From the NCBI GenBank assembly GCA_052031065.1, contig JBPEXY010000121.1, positions 1-27,952 on the forward strand: 27,952 nucleotides of DNA, given 5' to 3'. Within the stretch, counting starts at the first letter, position 1, and each line of letters opens with the position of its first letter. The stretch comes from JBPEXY01 sp052031065. GTDB taxonomy: Bacteria; Pseudomonadota; Gammaproteobacteria; Immundisolibacterales; Immundisolibacteraceae. Of this stretch, positions 1-6,524 are shown piece after piece. The translations under genes and the position numbers were made by a program. Under the pieces are notes generated by a model. It ran no database searches. It had not been told where the DNA came from and saw only the letters and a list, made by a program, of their open reading frames with translations.

Positions 1-354
1 CAGCTGGTTGCTACTGCGCAACAGCTAAAGTTGCCAGTGATCTCGGCGATGGGCGCTGGTAACCGGATCGACCCATCGAGGGCCAGAATCACCACGCTGA
101 AAAAAACCCATCATTGTGCACTGGCACGGGAGATGCGCGATCAGCTGCGCCGGCTCGGTGCATCGCTTGACTACCCGGTGGTTTTTTCCGATGAGCCGTC
201 TCGACAACCGTTACCGCATCAGCCGGTCGGTGGAGATCATCCGGGCCGGCCACGGGCGGTTAATGGCACCATTTCATCATTGCCAGCACTGTTCGGAACC
301 CTGCTGGCGGGAGAGGTGATTCGCCAGTTGGTTGTAAGGGTCGAAAACAACTGA
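1..354 (+). CDS. tcdA: tRNA threonylcarbamoyladenosine dehydratase (TcdA/CsdL, ThiF-MoeB-HesA superfamily), 3' part only
   Basis: The reading frame is open from the first base, so the gene begins left of the window; 117 C-terminal residues are visible. They contain MGAGNRIDPS, a KTHHCALAREMR segment and NGTISSLPALFGTLLAGEVI, which match the C-terminal half of TcdA-type E1-like enzymes as I know them. TcdA cyclises the N6-threonylcarbamoyl group of t6A37 in tRNA in an ATP-dependent reaction. The ATP-binding N-terminus cannot be inspected because it lies outside the window. A more general ThiF/MoeB-like call is the alternative, but the MGAGNR and NGTISSLP segments favour TcdA. No clear terminator follows, and 255 bases separate it from the next start, which has its own promoter candidate. 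Confidence 0.82.
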   Translation, partial: QLVATAQQLKLPVISAMGAGNRIDPSRARITTLKKTHHCALAREMRDQLRRLGASLDYPVVFSDEPSRQPLPHQPVGGDHPGRPRAVNGTISSLPALFGTLLAGEVIRQLVVRVENN

Positions 355-559
355 CTTCGACAGGTCGCTCGGTTGCTGGAGAGGTTCCTGTTGCCGAAAT
401 CTCTGCTACTAAATGGGGCGAAAATCCCTCGTTTGCGCACAGCTTGAGTGCAGATTTAACGCACCATTCGGGTGAAAAATTAAAAATTCCTTCTATATCA
501 ATGTGGTAAAGAGTGGCATTGTCATTGCATGGTATTTCGGGCAGCGCGGATTTTTTCAA

Positions 560-588
560 TTCAGAACGCGTGTCAACAAGACTATAAA
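560..588 (+). promoter_or_regulatory. candidate sigma70 promoter of the ANTAR gene
   Basis: TTCAGA (560-565) and TATAAA (583-588) are separated by 17 bases, each matching the sigma70 boxes at four or five of six positions. Transcription would begin near 595, about 15 bases before the chosen ATG at 610. This is pattern recognition only. Confidence 0.4.
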
Positions 589-609
589 TGCAGAGTTCGT
601 GAACAGGCG

Positions 610-1197
610 ATGACGAGTAAAGTTTTTCTGACCGTGGACAGCGATGAGCAGTCGCTGATTGTCGACACCATGCAGGCACTGGGGTGTGAACTGGTTGGCT
701 CCGTTTCCAGCCCGGCGGAGCTTCCCGCTTTACTGGCTGCCAGTGGTGCAGATACCCTGGTAGTGAGTTTGACAGAGCTGGGGCATCACGAACTTGACGT
801 GTTGCTGGAGATTCAGCATGAGACCGCCGTGACCATGGTCGTTCACCTGCACCAGGCTGATTCACAAACCTCCAAAAGGTTGGCAGCCGCAGGAATTGGT
901 GCTGTGGTCATCGGCTCTTTGCAACCAACCCGCCTGCCTTTATTACTGGATATTGCTGAAGCGCGCCATGACCTGATTGCGCGCATGAACCAACGTATTG
1001 ATCGGCTGCAGAAATCTCTTGAGGATCGCAAGCTGATAGATCGCGCCAAGGGGGTGATCATGGGCAGTGGCCAATACAGCGAGAATCAGGCATACCATGC
1101 GCTACGCAAACTGGCGATGAACCAGAACCGGACCATCGCCGAAGTCTCCGCGGGAGTACTTAGCTCAGCGGAGCTGTTTTCCGAAGCAAGTAACTGA
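610..1197 (+). CDS. ANTAR-domain response regulator-like protein (NasT/AmiR type) with degenerate receiver
   Basis: This 195-residue protein has two parts. Residues 1-120 look like a receiver fold. Residues about 133-190 form an ANTAR domain with the hallmark DRKLIDRAKGVIM and AYHALRKLAMNQNRTIAEV segments. ANTAR proteins bind paired RNA hairpins and prevent transcription termination. The phospho-acceptor Asp expected at the end of the third receiver strand is missing; DTLVVSLTEL places Ser53 there, so control by phosphorylation is doubtful. The frame is open upstream to 529, but ATG 610 gives the normal length for the family and is preceded by AGG. Unlike nasT, there is no nitrate transport or assimilation gene beside it. 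The downstream neighbour is an acyl-CoA ligase with a structured leader. Confidence 0.85.
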   Translation: MTSKVFLTVDSDEQSLIVDTMQALGCELVGSVSSPAELPALLAASGADTLVVSLTELGHHELDVLLEIQHETAVTMVVHLHQADSQTSKRLAAAGIGAVVIGSLQPTRLPLLLDIAEARHDLIARMNQRIDRLQKSLEDRKLIDRAKGVIMGSGQYSENQAYHALRKLAMNQNRTIAEVSAGVLSSAELFSEASN

Positions 1198-1380
1198 GCC
1201 GAGGTTGCCGGCGGCTGATCGGCAGCTGGTTACACTAAACCATAGTTCTCGCGGAGGAGTCGTTGAAGTTTACACCGTGCCTGAGCTTGCCGGCTTTCGT
1301 TGTTGCCCCCGTCAGGTCACTTTTCCCCGGAGCCCCACTTTTTTCGTTACTATCGATTTTCGGTTGAGCCGCTTCGTGCC

Positions 1381-1386
1381 TATAAT
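1381..1386 (+). promoter_or_regulatory. candidate -10 box TATAAT for the acyl-CoA ligase gene
   Basis: A perfect TATAAT lies 130 bases upstream of the ATG at 1516. A TG pair at 1377-1378 is one base off the extended -10 position. No good -35 element is found at 16-18 bases, so the promoter may need an activator or may be spurious. Confidence 0.35.
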
Positions 1387-1419
1387 TTTCGGCAGCTCTC
1401 CAGGAGCGGACAGGCGAGC

Positions 1420-1460
1420 GGCCTGGCAACGGTCGATTGCCAGGCCGGGGTTTCCCGGCC
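1420..1460 (+). promoter_or_regulatory. two overlapping, mutually exclusive RNA hairpins
   Basis: The first hairpin pairs GGCCTGGCAA (1420-1429) with TTGCCAGGCC (1437-1446), a perfect 10-base-pair stem with a 7-base loop. The second pairs GGCCGGG (1443-1449) with CCCGGCC (1454-1460), a perfect 7-base-pair stem with a GTTT loop. GGCC 1443-1446 belongs to both, so they cannot fully form together. Neither is followed by a T-tract. Both are seen directly; a regulatory role is inference. Confidence 0.5.
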
Positions 1461-1515
1461 AGCCCATCTTCCTGCTTCTGGGACCAGTTAGACAATTCCG
1501 TACAGGGGAGAGACC

Positions 1516-3141
1516 ATGCAGGGGCTGATGATGGATTTTTCACTGGATACTCAGGCGATTTTGCGCCGGGGTGGCCAGATTTTTGCTGACCGTGAAGTTG
1601 TTACCCGGCAGAGCGATGGTAGTTACCACCGTTATAACTTTGCGCAACTGGAGCGCCGGGTGCACCGGCTGATCAATGCGCTGCGTAGTCTCGGTATCCA
1701 GCCCGGTGACCGGGTCGCAACCTTCTGCTGGAACCACTATCGCCATCTGGAGCTTTACTTTGCCATCTCCAGCATGGGTGCGGTATTGCACACACTCAAT
1801 ATCCGCCTTTCCAGTGATCAGCTCGAATACATCATCAACCATGCCGATGACAAAGTAATTTTTGTCGATAGTTCGCTGCTTGAGTTGCTTGAACCGCTGC
1901 AGCCAAATTGCCCAGGGGTGAGTCACTACGTGGTCATTGATGAGCAGGACCAGGTGCCGACCACCACTCTCCCCGGAGTCCTTGAGTATGAGGCTCTTCT
2001 CGCTGCCGAGTCGGAGCAGGCCGAGCTGCAGAAACTGGATGAAAACAGCGCTGCGGCGATGTGTTACACCTCCGGTACCACTGGCAACCCCAAGGGCGTG
2101 GTCTACTCACACCGCTCTATTTTTCTGCACACCATGGCGGTGATCGCCTCGGATGGTTATGGGCTGCGCCAGCGCGATACGGTTTTACCGTTTGTGCCCA
2201 TGTTCCATGCCAATGCCTGGGGATTGCCCTACGCAGTGCTCTACGCCGGTGCCAAGATTGTGCTTCCCGGAGCGCAGCCGACCGCAGCTGACCTGGCGAC
2301 GATGATGAATGACGAGCAGGTGACTACGGGCGCCGGTGTACCAACCATATGGAATATGCTCTATCAGCACCTGCGGCAGGAGAAGCTGACCATAGATTCG
2401 GTGGAGTCTTTGATTGTCGGGGGTTCGGCGGCGCCGCGGGCAATGATCGAGAATTTCGATCGTGAGTTTAATGTCAGCATCCTCCACCTCTGGGGTATGA
2501 CCGAAATGTCGCCACTCGGTACGGTCGGTCGTATGCGCGTGGATATGGAGGAGTGGGATTATCAGAGTCAGCTGGATGTGCGCATGAAGCAGGGGGCGCC
2601 CGCGCCCGGCGTTGAGATTCGTGTACAGAGCGAGACCGGTGACTTACTGCCCTGGGATGGTGAGACGATTGGCGAACTGACGGTGCGTGGTCCGTGGGTC
2701 GCCAGCGGCTATTACAACAACCCGGAAGCGTCTAAAGCCTTTACCGAAGACGGCTGGTTTCGCACCGGTGATATGGTCACCATCGATTCGCGCGGCTATA
2801 TGCAGATTGCCGACCGCAGCAAGGATTTGATCAAAAGCGGTGGCGAATGGATCTCCAGCGTCGATATGGAAAACTGCATCATGGCACGTGATGATGTGCT
2901 GGAAGCAGCCGTTGTAGCGCGTAGTGATGAGCAGTGGGATGAGCGGCCGGTTGCTTTTGTGGTGCGCGCGGACGGCACCACGGCCGAGCCCACAGAAGAG
3001 GATATCCGCACCACCCTGTTGGCGGAGTTTGCCAAATGGCAGGTGCCCGGCGTGGAAGATATTCGCTTTATCGATTCGGTACCGAAAACCAGTGTCGGCA
3101 AATTCGACAAAAAGGTACTGCGAGTAGAGTTAAGTGGTTAG
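1516..3141 (+). CDS. medium/long-chain fatty acid-CoA ligase (AlkK/FadD-like, AMP-forming)
   Basis: A 541-residue adenylate-forming enzyme that activates a carboxylic acid, probably a fatty acid, to acyl-AMP and then acyl-CoA in the cytoplasm. The P-loop YTSGTTGNPKG is at 184-194. WGMTEMSP, WFRTGDM and ADRSKDLIKSGGEWIS follow in the expected order, and the catalytic lysine of TSVGKFDKK is near residue 529. The N-terminal region with WNHYRHLELYFAISSMG resembles AlkK-type medium-chain ligases. The ATG at 1516 is preceded by AGGGGAG at a 5-base spacing. The gene stands alone, with a structured leader upstream and fnr convergent downstream. Chain-length preference cannot be read from the sequence. 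A second, FAA1-type ligase lies at 16423-18225. Confidence 0.88.
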   Translation: MQGLMMDFSLDTQAILRRGGQIFADREVVTRQSDGSYHRYNFAQLERRVHRLINALRSLGIQPGDRVATFCWNHYRHLELYFAISSMGAVLHTLNIRLSSDQLEYIINHADDKVIFVDSSLLELLEPLQPNCPGVSHYVVIDEQDQVPTTTLPGVLEYEALLAAESEQAELQKLDENSAAAMCYTSGTTGNPKGVVYSHRSIFLHTMAVIASDGYGLRQRDTVLPFVPMFHANAWGLPYAVLYAGAKIVLPGAQPTAADLATMMNDEQVTTGAGVPTIWNMLYQHLRQEKLTIDSVESLIVGGSAAPRAMIENFDREFNVSILHLWGMTEMSPLGTVGRMRVDMEEWDYQSQLDVRMKQGAPAPGVEIRVQSETGDLLPWDGETIGELTVRGPWVASGYYNNPEASKAFTEDGWFRTGDMVTIDSRGYMQIADRSKDLIKSGGEWISSVDMENCIMARDDVLEAAVVARSDEQWDERPVAFVVRADGTTAEPTEEDIRTTLLAEFAKWQVPGVEDIRFIDSVPKTSVGKFDKKVLRVELSG

Positions 3142-3148
3142 CCAGAAA

Positions 3149-3191
3149 TTCTGATCAGAAGCGGGGTTACGGGGTCAGCGTTTTGGCCCCG
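3149..3191. terminator. inverted repeats between convergent genes; weak terminator candidate
   Basis: The gap between the ligase and fnr stops holds a 12-base perfect palindrome TTCTGATCAGAA (3149-3160). It also holds a stem CGGGGTC/GGCCCCG (3170-3176 with 3185-3191) with one T-G wobble and an 8-base loop. Neither is followed by a clean T-run, so intrinsic termination is uncertain. Confidence 0.35.
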
Positions 3192-3250
3192 ATACTCCCC
3201 TGGTGTGCAGATAATGGGTGCAGATTGGGGTTCATACCCTGGATTTAGCC

Positions 3251-3958
3251 TTAGGCGTTACAGATCTCTTCAAGGCGGTCTTTGTCTTCCAGGGTTATCA
3301 GCTTGCGTTGTACGGTGAGCAGGCCGTCTTCCTGAAAACGGGTGAACATGCGGCTCACCGTCTCCTCGGCGAGGCCAAGATAGTTGCCGATATCGCTACG
3401 AGACATCGCCAGCTGGAAACTGTCATCGGGCAATTTGCGCTTTTCCAGACGCGAAGCGATGCTGAGCAGAAAGGTCGCCAGTCTCGATTCAGCCCGTTTT
3501 TTGCTGACCAGCGTGAGCAGCGCGTGGTCCTCGCGGATTTCGTCGCTCATTACTTTCATGATCTGTCGGGAGAGGCTCGGAACCTCGGCGCAGAGGCGGT
3601 CGAGTTCAGTATAGGGAAGGATACAGAGGCTGGTGCGATCCAACGCCTGGGCAGTGCCGTTCTGTTTATCTTCATTGATGGCGCTGAGTCCAAACAGCTC
3701 TCCCGGCAGATAAAAGCCGGTAATCTGCTCGGTACCGCCAGCATCAACGGTGAAGGTTTTCACGGCGCCTGAACGTACCACGTAGATGGCATTGAAGGGG
3801 TCGCCAGCCTGGTAGAGATAGTCCCCCCGGTTGAGTGGTTTGGGTCGATCAATAATCGCTTCCAGAGCGGCTACATCCGCTTCAGAAAGGGCCACCGGTA
3901 AACAGAGTCGGGAAAGTGCACACTCAGTGCAGGCGGTCTCAATTTTTGCTCTTAACAT
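3251..3958 (-). CDS. fnr: FNR/ANR-type oxygen-responsive transcriptional regulator
   Basis: A 235-residue CRP/FNR-family activator. Cys10, Cys13 and Cys19 (C-x2-C-x5-C) and Cys112 have exactly the spacing of the four [4Fe-4S] ligands of E. coli FNR (20, 23, 29, 122, shifted by ten). The protein should therefore sense oxygen by cluster loss. The effector domain has the usual GDYLYQAGDPF and YLPGELFG segments. The C-terminal helix-turn-helix carries EETVSR, the recognition motif for TTGAT half-sites. Start ATG 3958 is preceded by GGAA. It is transcribed toward the acyl-CoA ligase and diverges from yhhQ. I found no convincing TTGAT-N4-ATCAA box in its own upstream region, so autoregulation is not supported here. 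Confidence 0.95.
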   Translation of the reverse strand: MLRAKIETACTECALSRLCLPVALSEADVAALEAIIDRPKPLNRGDYLYQAGDPFNAIYVVRSGAVKTFTVDAGGTEQITGFYLPGELFGLSAINEDKQNGTAQALDRTSLCILPYTELDRLCAEVPSLSRQIMKVMSDEIREDHALLTLVSKKRAESRLATFLLSIASRLEKRKLPDDSFQLAMSRSDIGNYLGLAEETVSRMFTRFQEDGLLTVQRKLITLEDKDRLEEICNA

Positions 3959-4265
3959 AGGCAGGGTTCCAAAGGGTCTGGGTTCCAGCGACCCGTCAGG
4001 TTGCTCCAGCAGTTTTCAGTTTCTGAGCAGGATTATTGTTGTTTGTGCCTGCAGGCTAAATCTGTTTCGCGGATGGTGCCATTACCGTGCCATGGTGTCG
4101 AGAGGCAGGCGATTTTTTCAGTAGCGGTGGGTATCAATCAAGAGAAGAGCGCGCGTCGCCCCGTTTGCTTCAGCGCGGACGATACAATGTCCGATGACTT
4201 CAGCATTAATTCCCCTGTTCTCAGCACAGGGAGAGGAGCCCCATATCACCAACAAGACTCAAGTC
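3959..4265. other. 307-base divergent intergenic region fnr/yhhQ
   Basis: No gene is visible. On the minus strand GCTAAA/ATTATT (4055-4060 and 4032-4037, read as TTTAGC and AATAAT, 17 bases apart) is a weak promoter candidate for fnr. On the plus strand TACAAT (4183-4188) could be a -10 box for yhhQ but lacks a -35. GGGTTCCA is repeated at 3964-3971 and 3980-3987. CCCTGT (4213-4218) pairs with ACAGGG (4226-4231) just upstream of yhhQ. The frame of yhhQ is open back to an ATG at 4194. Confidence 0.4.
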
Positions 4266-5024
4266 ATGGCGCAGCAGATCACCCACTTAACACCCGACAG
4301 CACATCACTTTCCAGGCGCGATCGGGTTTACGTGTTCCTGGCGATGCTGTTTGTGACCCTGCTGGTACTGACCAACATCATCGGCCAGAAGCTGTTTATC
4401 TGGTTTGGTGAAACCCTGACTGCCGGGTTGATCACCTACCCCCTGACCTTCCTGATTACCGATGTGGTTTCAGAGATCTACGGCAAGCGCCGTGCTGACC
4501 GGATGGTAATTATGGGTTTCCTGATGACGCTGGTGATGCTGGTGATTGTACAGATATCCATTGCCCTGCCGGCATCCCCAATCTGGGGTTCAACCATTGC
4601 TCAGGGGCTTGACCATGGAGACGCGATGCAAAATGCCTGGCTGGGCAGTTTTGGCGTCGGCGGCTGGCTGGTGACCGGTTCCATGTGTGCCTATCTGGCG
4701 GCACAGCTGACCGATAACTGGCTGTTTCATTTCTGGCGGCGGCTGACTCGTGGTAAATACCTCTGGATCCGTAACAATGGCTCAACCATGGTGTCGCAGC
4801 TGGTTGATACTTTTATTGTCAACTCGTTTCTCTTCTACGGCGCATTTGGCTGGGAATTCGTTGCCGGTCTGCAGGTGATGGCGGTGATCTATCTGTTCAA
4901 GTTGGCGATAGCGGCGGTAGATACACCGTTCTGTTATCTTGGCATCTATCTGCTGCGCCGTTTTCTGGGAGAGTTGCCAGATAGAGAGCCGACCAATGGA
5001 GAGCCGACAGGGAGCCGCTGGTAA
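4266..5024 (+). CDS. yhhQ: queuosine precursor transporter, YhhQ family (DUF165/VUT)
   Basis: A 252-residue integral membrane protein with about six hydrophobic segments. Family hallmarks are TYPLTFLITDVVSEIYGKRRA (58-78) and IRNNGSTMVSQLVDTFIV (168-185), which correspond to the conserved acidic and polar motifs of the YhhQ/QueT-like group. E. coli YhhQ imports preQ0/preQ1, the 7-deazaguanine precursors of queuosine in tRNA. The start at 4266 gives MAQQITHLTP and a normal cytoplasmic N-terminus; an in-frame ATG at 4194 would add 24 residues with no family similarity that I recognise. Neither start has a strong Shine-Dalgarno. The stop overlaps the next ATG (TAATG), so the HAD-Nudix gene is translationally coupled to it. 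Confidence 0.88.
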   Translation: MAQQITHLTPDSTSLSRRDRVYVFLAMLFVTLLVLTNIIGQKLFIWFGETLTAGLITYPLTFLITDVVSEIYGKRRADRMVIMGFLMTLVMLVIVQISIALPASPIWGSTIAQGLDHGDAMQNAWLGSFGVGGWLVTGSMCAYLAAQLTDNWLFHFWRRLTRGKYLWIRNNGSTMVSQLVDTFIVNSFLFYGAFGWEFVAGLQVMAVIYLFKLAIAAVDTPFCYLGIYLLRRFLGELPDREPTNGEPTGSRW

Positions 5025-6103
5025 TGATCAGGCAGGTACTGCTGGACTGGTCTGGTACGCTCTGCGATGACCGCGAGCTTACGCTCGCCGCTACCAACGA
5101 GACGCTGGCTCACTTTGGCGCCGAGGCGGTCGATGAGGCGACCTACCAGCGTGAATTTGTGTTGCCAATCGAACACTTTTACCAGCCGCGAATCGGGGCG
5201 GTCGATCGCGAGCAGATCGACGCAATTTTCTTCCAGCGCTATCGGGCACTGGCGCTGCAGTCCGACTTGTTTCCGCAGGTGAAACTGCTGATTGAATTAT
5301 TGAGCTGGCGGGGTTTGCGCCTCGGTATCGTCTCGACCATGGCTGCCGATATTCTTCATCAGTTGCTGGACAAATATCAGCTGCGTGACCATTTCAGTCT
5401 GGTGTGTGGTGATGCCGCCGACAAGACGCCGGTGCTCAGGCAGCTGGCGGTTGAGTCAGCGCAACAGCACGGTATCGCAGCCGATGAAACCCTCTACGTC
5501 GGCGATATGGAGCACGATATCCATGCTGGTCGAAGTGCCGGGCTGATTACTGGCGCCGCACTCTATGGTTATAGCGCACCGACACTATTACGGGAAGCCG
5601 GCGCGGATCTGTTGTTCGATAGCGTCGATGCAATGATCGCGCAGCTCGACCGGGACCATCTGCTCGCGACCGAACAGCGGGTGATTGCCACTGTCGGCGG
5701 AATTCTGGTGAGTGAGCGGGGTAAGCTGCTGCTGGTGAAGACGCGAAAATGGTCGAATAAATTTGGCTTGCCGGGAGGCAAGATCGATTACGGAGAGACG
5801 ATGGAAGAGGCGTTTCGCCGGGAGATTCACGAAGAGACAGGCCTTGGCGTTACCGAAGTGGAGTGGCTTACCGCCCAGGATGCGATTAACCATCCACAGT
5901 TTCGTGAACCGCGCCATTTCATCCTGATCAATTACATTGCCCGGGTGGCCGGGGAGCCAGAGCCGCATGGCAATTACGAATCGCAACAGATCGGCTGGTA
6001 CAGCCTGGACGAAGCACTGTCACTGGAGCTTAACGACCCGACCAGAAGCGCTCTGCAACTGGCCGTTGACCACCCCTGGTTACAGCAGGCGGCAGAGCTC
6101 TGA
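5024..6103 (+). CDS. two-domain HAD phosphatase-Nudix hydrolase fusion, proposed dihydroneopterin triphosphate dephosphorylation
   Basis: A 359-residue fusion. Residues 1-210 are a HAD hydrolase with motif I DWSGTL (8-13), Ser104/Thr105 of motif II, Lys134 of motif III and GDMEHD (160-165) of motif IV. Residues about 215-355 are a Nudix domain with a perfect box (G252, E258, R266-E267, E270-E271, G273). In motif I the second Asp, normally the general acid/base, is Ser10. Nudix enzymes such as NudB/FolQ remove pyrophosphate from dihydroneopterin triphosphate, and a phosphatase then yields dihydroneopterin for FolB. The fusion sits 49 bases upstream of folB and overlaps yhhQ by one base. I infer that it performs these two steps; the alternatives are a house-cleaning nucleotide hydrolase or a phosphoglycolate-type phosphatase. 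Domain calls are firm, the substrate is not. Confidence 0.85.
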   Translation: MIRQVLLDWSGTLCDDRELTLAATNETLAHFGAEAVDEATYQREFVLPIEHFYQPRIGAVDREQIDAIFFQRYRALALQSDLFPQVKLLIELLSWRGLRLGIVSTMAADILHQLLDKYQLRDHFSLVCGDAADKTPVLRQLAVESAQQHGIAADETLYVGDMEHDIHAGRSAGLITGAALYGYSAPTLLREAGADLLFDSVDAMIAQLDRDHLLATEQRVIATVGGILVSERGKLLLVKTRKWSNKFGLPGGKIDYGETMEEAFRREIHEETGLGVTEVEWLTAQDAINHPQFREPRHFILINYIARVAGEPEPHGNYESQQIGWYSLDEALSLELNDPTRSALQLAVDHPWLQQAAEL

Positions 6104-6152
6104 AGGTGATGCCGATCTGCAGTGACGACCCACAGCAGGAGATAGTTTGTTG

Positions 6153-6512
6153 ATGAAAGGCGAGGTACTTTTAGAGGCGCTGGAGGTTAAGTGTATTATC
6201 GGAATTCTCTCCCACGAGCGGGCTACGCCGCAGCGCCTGCTGTTGGATGTGGTGATGAATACAGACTTTAGCAAGGCAGCAACCAGCGATGAGGTCGTAG
6301 ATGCGGTGAACTATGCGGAGGTGGCCGATCAGCTCAAAACCCTGGCGGTTGAGCATCAGTTCTGGTTGGTGGAAAAGCTGGTCACAGAGGCGTGCCGGCT
6401 GATCCTCGACCAGCATCCAGCGGTAGATCAGGTGACCGTTACCGCCCGGAAACCGGACATCATGGCTGGAAGCCTGGTGGTTGGGGCACGTCTGACCATG
6501 AACCGTGCTTAA
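6153..6512 (+). CDS. folB: dihydroneopterin aldolase
   Basis: A 119-residue protein of normal FolB length. With the ATG at 6153 as residue 1, Glu22 (LSHER), Tyr54 (VNYAEV), Glu74 and Lys100 (ARKP) fall at the positions known to bind pterin or act in catalysis in the S. aureus enzyme. The enzyme cleaves 7,8-dihydroneopterin to 6-hydroxymethyl-dihydropterin and glycolaldehyde in folate synthesis. TTG codons at 6147 and 6150 are in frame, but AGGAGAT (6137-6143) is properly spaced only for ATG 6153. It lies between the HAD-Nudix fusion and a pteridine-reductase-like SDR, which supports a pterin operon. Confidence 0.95.
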   Translation: MKGEVLLEALEVKCIIGILSHERATPQRLLLDVVMNTDFSKAATSDEVVDAVNYAEVADQLKTLAVEHQFWLVEKLVTEACRLILDQHPAVDQVTVTARKPDIMAGSLVVGARLTMNRA

Positions 6513-6524
6513 CCGGGAGCTGCA

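Larger units (their letters stand above)
1198..1515 (+). other. 318-base intergenic leader region upstream of the acyl-CoA ligase
   Basis: I see no credible gene here; short open frames on both strands show no domain motif. The region holds a TATAAT box (1381-1386), two overlapping inverted repeats (1420-1446 and 1443-1460) and a Shine-Dalgarno sequence AGGGGAG (1504-1510). If the TATAAT box is used, the transcript would carry a leader of roughly 120 bases containing both hairpins. Confidence 0.6.

Noticed and set aside
260..865. 201-residue minus-strand open frame
   Set aside because: It overlaps both the tcdA end and the ANTAR gene, has no recognisable motif and lacks a credible start context.
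1420..1460. Classical ANTAR RNA target
   Set aside because: The two stems have 7- and 4-base loops, not the paired hexaloops with A1 and G4 described for ANTAR binding; kept only as an unexplained leader structure.
3218..3772. 184-residue plus-strand open frame
   Set aside because: It is antisense to fnr, which has a complete set of cluster cysteines and a helix-turn-helix.
4125..4150. Possible FNR box near ATCAA at the yhhQ side of the fnr/yhhQ gap
   Set aside because: Only one half-site matches; the partner five bases agree with TTGAT at two positions, which is near chance.
4195..4265. preQ1 riboswitch upstream of the YhhQ-family gene
   Set aside because: A transporter of queuosine precursors might carry one, but I see only a 6-base-pair hairpin (4213-4231) and none of the conserved preQ1-I or preQ1-II sequence elements.
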